DNA of 43,267 nucleotides, from the NCBI RefSeq assembly GCF_000422545.1, contig NZ_AULZ01000029.1:1-43267 (forward strand). The letters are read 5' to 3'. Source of the stretch: Desulfocurvibacter africanus subsp. africanus DSM 2603 (lineage in GTDB: Bacteria; Desulfobacterota; Desulfovibrionia; Desulfovibrionales; Desulfovibrionaceae). The translations under genes were made by a program, and so were the position numbers. Below, one piece after another: positions 28,482 through 36,973 of this stretch (positions within the stretch are counted from its first letter, which is position 1; each line of letters begins with the position of its first letter). The notes under the pieces are model-generated. The model was given only the letters and a program-made list of their open reading frames with translations, was not told where the DNA came from and searched no databases.

Positions 28482-28745
28482 CCAGCGAGTTCCAGGTTCA
28501 GGTTTCACCCGGCAATTTATGCAACAAAAGTAGGTGGAGAGCCTGCAAATTGCCTGCGCGATCTTACGTCGTATCAAGGCCGCCGGGGATTGGACCGAAC
28601 TCTGACTTGGAAGATTGTATGCTCCTTCCATTCAGAGATAAGCTTCTTCTATCTCGTCAAAACCGCACCGGATTTCATTTTCCGCCTTGTTCCTTGCCCC
28701 CTTTTGGGTTAGGTGTGTGAACACTTGCGCGGAGAAAGTAATCGC

Positions 28746-29465
28746 ATGCTTCGAACCATCATTTTCTTTACCTTCTATCCTCTGGTGACTGTCGTCTCTA
28801 GCACTCTGTGCATCCTCTTCGGCAGATCCTTCGCCAACAAACCCGCCGACCTCAGTCAGCGCATCTGGGCCAAGGCCTGTCTGGCCCTAGCCGGGATCAA
28901 GGTCGAAGCGGACTTCTCGGCTCTGGCCCCTGGGCAGACCTACGTATTCATGGCCAACCACCAGAGCAATTTCGATATTCCCCTTCTTACCGCTTGCCTC
29001 GACCAATGGTCAGTGCGCATGGTGGCCAAGGATAGTTTGTTCAAGATTCCCGTATTCGGCTGGGCCTTGCGCCGCGTGGGCCACATCTCCATTGATCGGG
29101 CCAAGATGCGCAAGGCCATGCAGGCCATCCAGGAAGCCGTTGAGATCGCCAACTCCGGGATCAGCATAGTCATCTTTCCCGAAGGCACTCGCAGCCGGGA
29201 CTTCTCCCAGCTCCAGGAGTTCAAGGCCGGCGGGTTCATTCTGGCCATCAAGACCGGCCTGCCCGTGGCTCCTGTAGTCATGTCCGGAAGCGGAGAGATC
29301 ATGCCCAAGGGCCACTGGTTCATCCGGCCGGGTACGGTTAGGATCAAGGCCTTGCCGCCTGTGGCTCCCGGCAGCTATAGTCTTAAAGAGCGGGAACAGT
29401 TCAAGGAAAACCTGCAGCAGGCCATGAGCAGAGCCTACCTGGAGATGCATAGGCATGGCGGATAG
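28746..29465 (+). CDS. plsC: 1-acyl-sn-glycerol-3-phosphate acyltransferase
   Basis: This is a membrane-associated acyltransferase making phosphatidic acid. The catalytic HX4D motif is NHQSNFD (His72, Asp77), and the glycerol-phosphate-binding FPEGTRS lies near residue 143. A hydrophobic N-terminal segment (TIIFFTFYPLVTVVSSTLCI) anchors it at the inner membrane. The length of 239 residues is typical. ATG 28746 is preferred over an upstream in-frame GTG (28713) because GGAGAAAG lies upstream and the membrane segment starts here. The last 11 bases overlap the start of the RNase J gene, which indicates translational coupling. Confidence 0.9.
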   Translation: MLRTIIFFTFYPLVTVVSSTLCILFGRSFANKPADLSQRIWAKACLALAGIKVEADFSALAPGQTYVFMANHQSNFDIPLLTACLDQWSVRMVAKDSLFKIPVFGWALRRVGHISIDRAKMRKAMQAIQEAVEIANSGISIVIFPEGTRSRDFSQLQEFKAGGFILAIKTGLPVAPVVMSGSGEIMPKGHWFIRPGTVRIKALPPVAPGSYSLKEREQFKENLQQAMSRAYLEMHRHGG

Positions 29466-31119
29466 CCGCAAGAATTTCACACTCTCCCCCCTAGGCGGGC
29501 TGGGAGAAATCGGCCTCAATTGCATGGTCCTGGAGTGCGGGGATTCCATGATCATGATCGATTGCGGAATCATGTTTCCAGAGGATTATCTTTTCGGCAT
29601 CGACATCGTCATCCCACGTTTCGATTTCGTGCTTGCTCGCAAGGACAAGCTCAAGGGCATCATCATTACCCACGGCCACGAGGATCACATCGGCGCTTTG
29701 CCCTGGCTGCTGCCCTATGTGGATGCCCCGATCTACAGTTCGCGTTTCACGCTGGCGCTCATCGAGTCCAGGCTCAGGGAGCACGACTTAGACCGATATG
29801 TGGACTTGCGTCCGGTCGAGGGCCGACAACGCGTGGATTTTGGCGATATTGCCGTGAATTTTTTCCGTGTGTGCCACTCCATTATCGAGGGCTTCGGCCT
29901 GGGCATCGAGACGCCCACGGGCCGCATCGTGCACACCGGCGATTTCAAGATCGACCGCACGCCACTGGATGACACCAACGTCACGGACCTGGAGGGCTTC
30001 GCCGAGTTCTCGGCCCCCGGCGTACAGCTCATGCTCTCGGACTCCACGAACGTGGAGCGCGACGGCTATGCCCTCACCGAGCGCGAGATCAAGCAGTCGC
30101 TGTCGGATATCTTCGCCAAGGCCACGGGCCGCATCCTTGTCACGCTCTTTTCCAGCCATATCCAGCGCATGCAGGAGATCATCGATCTGGCCGAGACATA
30201 CGGCCGCAAAGTGGCCATCAGCGGCCGGTCCATCCAGAACAACATTGATTTGTCCCGGAACCTTGGCTACCTGCGAGCCAGCGAGTCCATATTCGTGCCC
30301 ATGGACAGCGTATCGAACTATCGCGACGACCAGATAGTTTTGCTGCTCACGGGCTCTCAGGGCGAACCCTTGTCCTCGCTGACGCGTCTGGCCATGAGCG
30401 AACACCGCCAGATGCGCATCAAAGAAGGCGATCTCGTGCTTATGAGTTCGCGCTTCATCCCAGGCAATACGCGGGCCATCACCAAGGTTATCAACCGGCT
30501 CTACAAGCTGGGAGCCGAAGTGCTCTACGAGCGGGTCTCCGGCATTCACGCTTCGGGCCATGCCCACCGCGAAGAGCTGTGCCAGATGCTGCGCACCGTG
30601 AAACCCAAGTTTTTCGTCCCGGTTCATGGCGAGTACCGCCATCTGGTCAAGCATTCACGCTTGGCCGTGGAGTGCGGCGTGGCCAAGGAACGCTCCCTGA
30701 TCCTGGAGGACGGCCAGCCCTTGCGCCTCTTCGAGGACAACACCATGCGCCTGCTGGACCGCATCACCGTGGAGCACATCTACGTGGACGGCAAGGGCGT
30801 GGGCGACGTGGGCTCCAGTGTGCTCAAGGAGCGTCAGCTCTTGGCCGGCGAAGGGCTGGTCATTGTCAACTTGGTCATCGACGAGAAGTCCGGCGAGATC
30901 GCCCTTGGGCCGGAAATCACCTCCAAGGGCTTCGTCTTCGAGCAGCACTATGCGCATCTGCTGGAAGACGCCAAATGTATCGTGCTGGACATTTTTGAGA
31001 ACATCCCGCCCGGCGAGATACAGAAGCTCAAGGACAGAATACGCGGCAGCCTGCGGCGGTTCTTCCGCAAGGTGCTCGACCGCGACCCGGTGGTTATACC
31101 GGTGGTGATTTCACTGTAG
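29455..31119 (+). CDS. rnj: Ribonuclease J
   Basis: This is a metallo-beta-lactamase/beta-CASP ribonuclease that acts as a 5'-3' exonuclease and endonuclease in mRNA turnover and rRNA processing. The zinc-binding motif HGHEDH is at residues 73-78. The N-terminus FTLSPLGGLGEIGLN and the beta-CASP region SGSQGEPLSSLTR-like segment (TGSQGEPLSSL) are characteristic, and the motif SGHAHREEL and the C-terminal dimerisation domain follow. The length of 554 residues is standard. It overlaps plsC by 11 bp and has GGAG about 12 nt upstream of the ATG inside plsC. Confidence 0.95.
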   Translation: MADSRKNFTLSPLGGLGEIGLNCMVLECGDSMIMIDCGIMFPEDYLFGIDIVIPRFDFVLARKDKLKGIIITHGHEDHIGALPWLLPYVDAPIYSSRFTLALIESRLREHDLDRYVDLRPVEGRQRVDFGDIAVNFFRVCHSIIEGFGLGIETPTGRIVHTGDFKIDRTPLDDTNVTDLEGFAEFSAPGVQLMLSDSTNVERDGYALTEREIKQSLSDIFAKATGRILVTLFSSHIQRMQEIIDLAETYGRKVAISGRSIQNNIDLSRNLGYLRASESIFVPMDSVSNYRDDQIVLLLTGSQGEPLSSLTRLAMSEHRQMRIKEGDLVLMSSRFIPGNTRAITKVINRLYKLGAEVLYERVSGIHASGHAHREELCQMLRTVKPKFFVPVHGEYRHLVKHSRLAVECGVAKERSLILEDGQPLRLFEDNTMRLLDRITVEHIYVDGKGVGDVGSSVLKERQLLAGEGLVIVNLVIDEKSGEIALGPEITSKGFVFEQHYAHLLEDAKCIVLDIFENIPPGEIQKLKDRIRGSLRRFFRKVLDRDPVVIPVVISL

Positions 31120-31214
31120 ATTATCTGCCATCCAGAGAGGCACCGCCTCCTGCGACTCTGCTTCCGTCAGCGCGCACTTCGCTCTCGCGCGGACAAGATA
31201 TCCCAGGCTCACAA

Positions 31215-31243
31215 AAAAGGGAGAGGCTCTGCCTCTCCCTTTT
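31215..31243. terminator. Intrinsic terminator between RNase J and the LpoB-like gene
   Basis: AAAAGGGAGAGGC and GCCTCTCCCTTTT form a perfect 13-bp stem with a 3-nt loop. The A/T runs on both sides make it bidirectional between convergent genes. Confidence 0.92.
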
Positions 31244-31265
31244 GCATTATGAACGGTTTGCTGGT

Positions 31266-31880
31266 CTACCAGGCTACGGACTTGGCGTTGCCGCGTTTGA
31301 TTATGGGCGTCTCGTTTTCCCAGATGGCCAGACCCGTGGTCAGGTCTGTCAGGGAGAGCATGAAGTAGTACTCGACCTGTTGGGTCTTCTTGTCCAGGCG
31401 ATGGTTCATCTGGATGATCTTGCCCGACAAGCTCAAGTCCGGGGCCACGATGGTGCCCTGGCCGGCCACTGTGGACTGCTTGACCTCCTGGGACTGCCGC
31501 AGTTCGCGAGCCTTGGCCACCATGGGGTCCTCGGGCGCGTCCAGGCCCACGGCCGTGGTGGTGACGACCTTGCCGCTGTTGAGCAGCTCCACGCGAATCT
31601 TCTTGGTCAACTGCTCGGTGTCGATGCGCTGCATGGTGTCGTTGGTCACGCGCGAAACGACCATGACATAGCGGCCTCCGCCGGGCTTGCTGACAACGCC
31701 CGAAGCAATCAACTTGGCGATGGAATCGCCGGCGGCAGCCTCGAAGTCGCGGTAGTCGAGTCCCAGCACGCGCGGAGCGGCATCGGCGCGAGTGTCCACG
31801 ACCTGGACGCCCTTGCTGGCGCAGCCAGCGGAAAGGACCAGAACAAGGGATAAGGCCAGTAAAATAATACGTGCGCGCAT
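31266..31880 (-). CDS. lpoB: LpoB-like outer-membrane lipoprotein (penicillin-binding protein activator family)
   Basis: This 204-residue lipoprotein has a signal peptide ending in the lipobox LSAGC (Cys near residue 20). The mature part fits the LpoB/PF13036 family: VVSRVTNDTMQRIDTEQLTKKI, then GQGTIVAPDLSLSGKIIQM and YYFMLSLTDLTTGLAIWENE. In E. coli LpoB crosses the periplasm to activate the peptidoglycan synthase PBP1b; here the role is inferred by family and by its neighbours. GGAGG lies 8 nt before ATG 31880; a GTG at 31889 is less well placed. It is the last gene of a three-lipoprotein operon, 18 nt after the YcfL-like gene. Confidence 0.85.
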   Translation of the reverse strand: MRARIILLALSLVLVLSAGCASKGVQVVDTRADAAPRVLGLDYRDFEAAAGDSIAKLIASGVVSKPGGGRYVMVVSRVTNDTMQRIDTEQLTKKIRVELLNSGKVVTTTAVGLDAPEDPMVAKARELRQSQEVKQSTVAGQGTIVAPDLSLSGKIIQMNHRLDKKTQQVEYYFMLSLTDLTTGLAIWENETPIIKRGNAKSVAW

Positions 31881-31898
31881 ATTTGCCACCTCCGGGTG

Positions 31899-32279
31899 TT
31901 ACTTAAGATCGTGTTTGAACATGAGACGCCAAGTCTTGGCCTTGGGGCGCGATGAGATTTCGGTGAAGACGAAGGGCACCTGGCCCTGCACCGTGACTTT
32001 CTTCCAGCGCGACTGGAAGGAATCCAGCAGCAGGCCCTGGGCGTCGAACCACTCCAGCTTGTAGTAGAAGTCGCTGGCGCTCGAGGACGTATTGCGGCCC
32101 GTGATCTGGAGCATGAGGAAACCGTCGTCGCGCGGGTGTTCGCCGACGGCCAGATCCGTTATGTTCCGCAGCCCTTGTCCTTTAATGATGCGCGGATCGG
32201 GCTTCGCGCAGCCTAAGGCCAGCGTCAACATGAACACGGCCGCCAGTATGATCGTCACGCATGATGGAATCCTGGGCAT
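31899..32279 (-). CDS. YcfL-like lipoprotein
   Basis: This 126-residue lipoprotein has a hydrophobic signal sequence (CVTIILAAVFMLTLALGC), the last residue being the lipidated cysteine near residue 24. The mature domain (LQITGRNTSSSASDFYYKLEWFDAQG) has the immunoglobulin-like pattern of the YcfL/DUF1425 family. That family is regularly encoded next to LpoB in other proteobacteria, as here. Its function is unknown. The start at 32279 lies immediately after the stop codon of the upstream gene, with AGGAGG inside the end of that gene. A longer frame to 32318 is possible but lacks a site. Confidence 0.8.
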   Translation of the reverse strand: MPRIPSCVTIILAAVFMLTLALGCAKPDPRIIKGQGLRNITDLAVGEHPRDDGFLMLQITGRNTSSSASDFYYKLEWFDAQGLLLDSFQSRWKKVTVQGQVPFVFTEISSRPKAKTWRLMFKHDLK

Positions 32280-32281
32280 AC

Positions 32282-33784
32282 TCAGTTGAGAACCTCCTGA
32301 AAGGGGATGATGGCGCAAGCCGGCTCGGCTCCCGCCGTAGGCATGCGCACGTGGATGAGACAGAAGCGGGCCTCGGGCAGCGTAAGCGTGCGCAGGACCC
32401 GTCCTTCCGTGGTTGTAATGGCTAGGCGGCCGTCAGCAGGCCTAGACAGCCTGGCGAACTGCGCGTCCGTGGGCAGAGACGTCCATGAGCGGGTGTCGGC
32501 CGTGGTGGTCACTGCTGTGTACAGGGCCATGATCGCGCTGGCGGCTTGGCCCGCGGCGGTGTCCTTGCCGCCGCCAGCCTGCTGCGCGCCGTACTGGAGC
32601 ATGGCCTTGGACGCAGCGGACAAGGCGGCCATGGTCAGCTCATAGGGCAGTCGGACCTTGTACTCGGCGCCCACCACACGGCCAACATCGGCCAGAGGCG
32701 CTGTCTCGGCTATAGGCACACCGCCACTTGCCAAGCCCAAGCTCGACAGGGCAGGCCGTCCAGGCTGCAGCGCGGGGAAAGCCACGGCGAAATACTTGAC
32801 CGGCATGCGCGCATTGACCACGAACAGCGGCAGATTGAAGCGCGCCTGGGCCAAATCCGGGGCCAGACCGTTTTCAAAGATCACCCAAACTGTGGGCTCG
32901 GTGGTTCGGCGGTTGCCGCTTCCGTCGATCCAGGCCTCAGCCAGGGCGATGTCCTGCTCCAGGTACGGATTATCCCCGACCATGCCGCGCACACGACGCA
33001 AGCTGTTCAACGCCTTATCCAGATCCCCGGAATCCTGCCCGGCCAGCAGGAAAAAGAGGCCGTTCAGGTAAGTGGCAAAGGGGTTCACATAATCCGGGTA
33101 GGGCTTCCAATGCTCTTCGTCGGCCATGCGCTCGGCTTGGGCGCGGCTGGCCTGGGCGATCCGTTGCGTATCCAGGGATGAGTTGGGGGAGGAACCGGCT
33201 TGCCTGCGTGCCCCTGCGTCGCGAGCCTTGGCTATCTCGGCCTCAAAGAATTCGACGGCCCGACGCTGGCGATCGAAGGCCCGGTTGAGCTCCACGCGAG
33301 CATTGTCTACGTCTCCCATGGCCAGGAAGGCCAGGGCCTTATAGGAGTTCATGAAGATGCGGTCGTACTGCCGGGGCTCATAGCCGAGCACGTTGCGATT
33401 AAGGAGGATCTCCGCCGCCGTTCCGCCAGTCTTGGAGAGGGCGCCTTCCAGGTCCGCATCCCCGGAGAGTGCTTCCGCCCGATCCAGGAGATCCACGGCT
33501 CGCCTGTACTCGCCAGCGGCCAGGGCGGCCGAGGCCGCGTTGAGGCACAGGAGCAGCCCGTCGCCGCCTTCTATCTCGCTAAGCTCCTGCTTGGAGTCCA
33601 TGGCGGCTTTCTCGGCCTCCAGGTACAGCCCCCGGGCATAGAGCGAAGAGAAGTTGCCCAGTTGACTGGTTGTGGAAAGACCGCAGCCGGTCAGCAGGAG
33701 CAGACTGACGAGCATGACCGCCGCCAGGCGTGCGGGGCAGACCGGCTTTCGCCGGTACGCGGCCGAAGAGATAGAGCTGGACAT
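32282..33784 (-). CDS. COG3014-like TPR lipoprotein
   Basis: This 500-residue predicted lipoprotein has a signal peptide with lipobox LLTGC (Cys near residue 33). TPR-like helices follow (SLYARGLYLEAEKAAMDS, AALAAGEYRRAVDLLDRAEAL, MNSYKALAFLAMGDVDNARVELNRAFDRQ). The C-terminal half is beta-rich (PTVWVIFENGLAPDLAQARF ... VKYFAVAFPALQPG). The order COG3014-YcfL-LpoB is known from other proteobacterial genomes and suggests a cell-envelope function linked to peptidoglycan synthesis. The start at 33784 is chosen for the signal peptide; the ribosome-binding site (GGCGGAT) is weak. An in-frame extension to 33961 is open but unlikely. It is the first gene of the operon. Confidence 0.8.
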   Translation of the reverse strand: MSSSISSAAYRRKPVCPARLAAVMLVSLLLLTGCGLSTTSQLGNFSSLYARGLYLEAEKAAMDSKQELSEIEGGDGLLLCLNAASAALAAGEYRRAVDLLDRAEALSGDADLEGALSKTGGTAAEILLNRNVLGYEPRQYDRIFMNSYKALAFLAMGDVDNARVELNRAFDRQRRAVEFFEAEIAKARDAGARRQAGSSPNSSLDTQRIAQASRAQAERMADEEHWKPYPDYVNPFATYLNGLFFLLAGQDSGDLDKALNSLRRVRGMVGDNPYLEQDIALAEAWIDGSGNRRTTEPTVWVIFENGLAPDLAQARFNLPLFVVNARMPVKYFAVAFPALQPGRPALSSLGLASGGVPIAETAPLADVGRVVGAEYKVRLPYELTMAALSAASKAMLQYGAQQAGGGKDTAAGQAASAIMALYTAVTTTADTRSWTSLPTDAQFARLSRPADGRLAITTTEGRVLRTLTLPEARFCLIHVRMPTAGAEPACAIIPFQEVLN

Positions 33785-34281
33785 TTCGATCCGCCGTAAG
33801 CTGGCTTGGTGCATGCTGGCGGTATTCGCCGCCGGTTCGAGTGGGTTGTTATTCGGGTCAGCGCAATGATCGTTTGCGACCCTTCCATACAGGAGAGAAT
33901 ATGGTGCAGGCAAGACTATGCTGCAAGGATACGAGCCGGCTTGGCTTCGTTGTTCGACCACTGACTGCCGTCTTCATTTCACCAAGGGGAGATCGAGAAT
34001 AAAAGCGACTACTCCGAAGCTGGAATGCTGAAAAGGCAAAGTCGCATGGCGTGGCTAGGTACTTGTAATCAGCCGGATTGTTAACAAGGACTCCTGGATC
34101 GCGGCGTGGCAGCCTGCATCCATTTCCATAAGCCTTCAAACAAACGTTTACCTTTCAAGCAGTACTGCCTGCACGAAGGCAATCAAAGCCACTGGCGTAG
34201 AAGCCCTGGGCACGCGTGTGCAGGTCCGTTCGCCAAATGGCATCTGATTAACTATAGTGAAAGCCGACTTATTGGGTGACA
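33785..34281. other. Gene-free interval upstream of the lipoprotein operon
   Basis: About 500 bp in which no gene, RNA or repeat could be supported. An open frame on the minus strand (33858-34139) has no family resemblance and no ribosome-binding site. The interval must contain the promoter of the lipoprotein operon. It marks the change to the region of small, unrecognised genes. Confidence 0.4.
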
Positions 34282-34521
34282 TCAAAGTCGCTTCACGCTG
34301 AGCTTGTCTTCGAAATGGGCGCGCACCTGGTACTGCTTGTCCCCGGAGTTGAATGTGTAGTCCGTGTCCGGGAAGAGTTGGATCGTCGGGGTGAACGCGT
34401 CACCGATGAAAACATCCTTAGCCTCTCCATTCGCTTCGAAGCGTATGGTTTCTCCAGCGCCAAGACGCACTGAATCCTCGTGATGTAGCTCGATCGGGAG
34501 ATCGTTTTCCTTGAATTCCAT
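34282..34521 (-). CDS. Small hypothetical protein, 79 residues
   Basis: Not recognised. The protein is acidic, has no cysteine and no membrane segment, and has a pattern of alternating polar and hydrophobic residues (ETIRFEANGEAKDVFIGD, DYTFNSGDKQYQVRAHFEDK) that suggests a small all-beta domain. CAGGAG lies 6 nt before the ATG, which supports a real gene. It may be the second gene of a pair with the minus-strand frame at 34536-34745. Confidence 0.65.
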   Translation of the reverse strand: MEFKENDLPIELHHEDSVRLGAGETIRFEANGEAKDVFIGDAFTPTIQLFPDTDYTFNSGDKQYQVRAHFEDKLSVKRL

Positions 34522-34535
34522 GGCGCACTCCTGGT

Positions 34536-34745
34536 TTATGGTTTGCCTTCAGCCTCTTCTACCATTTTTGCGGCTGGCCACGCCGGTCTTTGTTTTTTCA
34601 TACTCCTTTCTGCAACGAATACAATGAGCCATCTTACACGTTCTGCTTTCGTATTTTGTTTCATCTGGTCGGCAATGTGTACTGAAAAGGTGGAGATTGA
34701 CTTAGCAATGAGCATGAAACCTTTATATTTTACGCCTGATTTCAT
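34536..34745 (-). CDS. Possible small hypothetical protein, 69 residues
   Basis: Not recognised. It begins MKSGVKYKGFMLIAKSISTF and is basic in its second half. It ends 14 nt before the start of the 79-residue gene, which fits a two-gene transcript. There is no clear ribosome-binding site and the local sequence is more AT-rich than the surroundings. The opposite strand is also open over this stretch (34543-34779), so the call is uncertain. Confidence 0.3.
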   Translation of the reverse strand: MKSGVKYKGFMLIAKSISTFSVHIADQMKQNTKAERVRWLIVFVAERSMKKQRPAWPAAKMVEEAEGKP

Positions 34746-34832
34746 AGTTTTGTTTTCTTTGACTGCTATCTTGAAATAGTCGATATTGAAATAGGATTAG
34801 TGTATAAATGCCAAAAATAGGAGGTTTTAGAC

Positions 34833-35183
34833 GTGGTTAACATGGACTACCCAGGCGTATGTCTCGCTTGTACTGATGAGAATTGCAATGTTGAGTATGC
34901 TGATGTTGATGCTGCTAGAGCCCGTGTACATGAAACTCCCCTGACAGGTTATACCAAGACAATTGTTAAAAATCTGCAAAGCACGTTTCCAGAAAAGTTT
35001 CCCACTGAGGAAGACGCCTATCTGACGTTGGATGTCATGAAGGCCATCATCGCCATGGGCCTGAATAATGATGATGCAGTCGATATCCAAGGTCTGGGGA
35101 CATTCAAGACCAAGCAGGAAGGCGACCGCAAGGTCGTGACATTCTCTCCCGAAACAGCCTTGGTCGAAGCCATCAGCAAGTAG
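34833..35183 (+). CDS. Divergent HU/IHF-like protein with N-terminal cysteine motif
   Basis: This 116-residue protein has a C-terminal half that follows the HU/IHF pattern: a helix YLTLDVMKAIIAMGLNNDD, the conserved turn VDIQGLGTFKTK (compare GFGTF in HU), and the end VTFSPETALVEAIS (compare the FKPGKALKDAV end of HU). The DNA-intercalating beta-arm with RNPxTG is missing; only about seven residues link the two conserved strands. The N-terminus has CLAC plus another Cys at 10, 13 and 18, absent from HU. It may be a bacteriophage- or chromosome-type HU relative or a protein-binding derivative. GTG is chosen because AGGAGG lies 8 nt upstream. Base composition is lower in GC than its neighbours. 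Confidence 0.7.
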   Translation: MVNMDYPGVCLACTDENCNVEYADVDAARARVHETPLTGYTKTIVKNLQSTFPEKFPTEEDAYLTLDVMKAIIAMGLNNDDAVDIQGLGTFKTKQEGDRKVVTFSPETALVEAISK

Positions 35184-35188
35184 GTCCC

Positions 35189-35215
35189 GGCTTCGGCTCG
35201 AACAGAGCCGAAGCC
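35189..35215 (+). terminator. Hairpin after the HU-like gene
   Basis: GGCTTCGGCTC (35189-35199) and GAGCCGAAGCC (35205-35215) form a perfect 11-bp stem with a 5-nt loop, starting 5 nt after the stop codon. The following AAATGTTT is a weak T-tract. Confidence 0.55.
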
Positions 35216-35253
35216 AAATGTTTAGAGGCAAAGTAACTGCATGTGTGGCAGCC

Positions 35254-35529
35254 ATGAAGAAGCGTTACATGCTCCTTAAATGTGGCAGTGATGGATGCAC
35301 GGAACCCATTGACTGCATTACTGCCAGTTGCATGGATGAGGCCAAGGAGGCGCTCGAGTGGATGAGGACGCATCATCCGGAGCGGCCTGATTTGAGTCTG
35401 GAATCCGGTGAGTTCTTTGAAATTCTGGATGAGGAACATTGCTCGCTCGAGGAGTGGAAGGCAGGCCTGGACAAGCTTGAACTTAAAAGAGTTGTACACC
35501 CGTGCAAAGCTACGGATGGTAAACCTTGA
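35254..35529 (+). CDS. Small hypothetical protein, 91 residues
   Basis: Not recognised. The frame MKKRYMLLKCGSDGCTEPID... has several cysteines (near residues 10, 15, 21, 26) and an acidic helical middle (SCMDEAKEALEWMRTHHP). An in-frame ATG at 35218 lies within 3 nt of a hairpin and has no ribosome-binding site; the one at 35254 also has a weak site. Codon use is like that of the neighbours. It lies between the HU-like gene and a universal stress protein gene, all in the same direction. Confidence 0.55.
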   Translation: MKKRYMLLKCGSDGCTEPIDCITASCMDEAKEALEWMRTHHPERPDLSLESGEFFEILDEEHCSLEEWKAGLDKLELKRVVHPCKATDGKP

Positions 35530-35635
35530 GCCTTCGGTACGCATCAAGGACATTCGGATATGAGGAACTGACCCGGACGGCTGTACGGGCTTTGGGAACA
35601 TGCCAGCGTAACGATTCCGTAAAGGAGGAGATGCC

Positions 35636-36055
35636 ATGAAGATTCTGGCTGCTATCGACCAATCAGCCTATGCGGAGAAGGTGCTGGCCAAAGCCATTGA
35701 CTTGGCCAAGCGCGAGGAGGCCGAGCTCACAATCTTAAGTGTGGTTGAACCCAACTTCGCTGATGCGGCGGAGATTGGCGCCCAACAGGTTATCTTCGAG
35801 CAGTTCCGGAAAAATGCCGAGGATCTCGTCAATCAGGCCCAGCAGAAAGCCAAGAACCAGGGCGTGGCCGCGAAGACCTTGGTGCTGGAGGGAACTTCCG
35901 TGGCCAGCAGGATCGTCCAGCATGCCGAGCAGCATGGCGTGGACCTGATAGTCATGGGGCATAAGGGCCGCTCGGCGATCGAACGCTTTCTGGTAGGTAG
36001 CGTGGCGAGTCGGGTCGTAGCCTACGCGCCGTGTTCGGTGCTCGTGGTGCGTTGA
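35636..36055 (+). CDS. Universal stress protein (UspA family)
   Basis: This 139-residue single-domain Usp begins MKILAAIDQSAYAEKVLAKA. The ATP-binding signature G-x2-G-x9-G-S appears as GHKGRSAIERFLVGSVAS near residues 109-126, so an ATP-binding member is likely. The protein ends VVAYAPCSVLVVR, typical of the family. AAGGAGGAGATGCC precedes the ATG. It sits among small stress-type genes (RidA, hemerythrin). Confidence 0.93.
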   Translation: MKILAAIDQSAYAEKVLAKAIDLAKREEAELTILSVVEPNFADAAEIGAQQVIFEQFRKNAEDLVNQAQQKAKNQGVAAKTLVLEGTSVASRIVQHAEQHGVDLIVMGHKGRSAIERFLVGSVASRVVAYAPCSVLVVR

Positions 36056-36183
36056 TACGGACAGGAAATCCTGGACTTGAGTCAGCCGGTTCATGCTACA
36101 GCATGTACAGGACTACTTTGCTTGGCGTACACGCCGAACAGGGACGGCAACCATCGGCAAGCACATGCCGGGAGGGCAGGATC

Positions 36184-36762
36184 ATGGCTGAAGGCAAGAA
36201 CACGGCTAAAGGCACGCAGGACCAGGAGCGCACCACTACCTATCTCGATCTCAGCGTATTGCGAAACACCAAGGATACGGCCCTTGCGGCTCTTGCTGTG
36301 GCGATAGTCGCGGTCATTTTCTGCGGTGGGCTGGCCGCCTACACGCACAATGCGCTCCAGAAGATGGGCGCAACGGACAGCCGCTCTCAGGGGCAGGCGG
36401 CAATCCTGTCCGAGCAGATGACCTCCCGGATGGATGAGCTGGGCGCCACCATGGACCAGCGCCTGTCAGCCCTGCGGTCCGATGTCGATCAGCAGCTCTC
36501 CAGTCGTGACAACGTTGTCGATCAACACTTTGCGGCTCTTGAACAATCCATGCTCTCCAAGTTGCGGTCATTGGAATCCAAGGCCGTGAGCCCCAAGCAG
36601 GTCACGCAACAGATCAATTCGCAGCAGGCGCGCACGGCACTTCGCGAAGTCTCTGGTCAGGCCGAGGCCCTTGGAGGCCGGATCGACAATCCAGAGCTTC
36701 AGGCGAAGCTTGCCCAGGTCCGAAAACTGTTGAATGAGCTGGAGCAGGGTGTACGGCAGTAA
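36184..36762 (+). CDS. Membrane-anchored coiled-coil protein of unknown function
   Basis: This 192-residue protein has one membrane segment near residues 32-54 (TALAALAVAIVAVIFCGGLAAYT) after a hydrophilic N-terminus (no signal peptide cleavage expected). A long region of heptad-like helices follows (ILSEQMTSRMDELGATMDQRL ... DQQLSSRDNVVDQHFAALEQ). It is probably anchored in the inner membrane with the coiled coil in the periplasm. No family was recognised. The start at 36184 is supported by GGGAGG and AGGA just upstream; the frame is open to 36031 but overlaps the Usp gene. Confidence 0.72.
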   Translation: MAEGKNTAKGTQDQERTTTYLDLSVLRNTKDTALAALAVAIVAVIFCGGLAAYTHNALQKMGATDSRSQGQAAILSEQMTSRMDELGATMDQRLSALRSDVDQQLSSRDNVVDQHFAALEQSMLSKLRSLESKAVSPKQVTQQINSQQARTALREVSGQAEALGGRIDNPELQAKLAQVRKLLNELEQGVRQ

Positions 36763-36973
36763 CGCGTTCGGATTCCAAGACAGGACCGTCGCGGTGCAGA
36801 CGCGCCTGTAGTGTGAAGTGTGGAATTGCAAATGCGTTTAGCTTGGCTTGTTCAGTAAAGTCAGCTAGTTTTGTGTTTCCGGCTGATTGGCGCATAGGCC
36901 GTATGATCTCTGCGTCGTCGGCTTGCAATCCAGCACAGGCGCTACGCCAGAGCGCGCGGCGCACGAGGGAAAC

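Noticed and set aside
33858-34139. Minus-strand frame of 93 residues
   Set aside because: No ribosome-binding site, no recognisable family, atypical composition.
34543-34779. Plus-strand 78-residue frame with hydrophobic stretches
   Set aside because: No ribosome-binding site; the minus-strand frame over the same bases fits the neighbouring gene better, and neither is secure.
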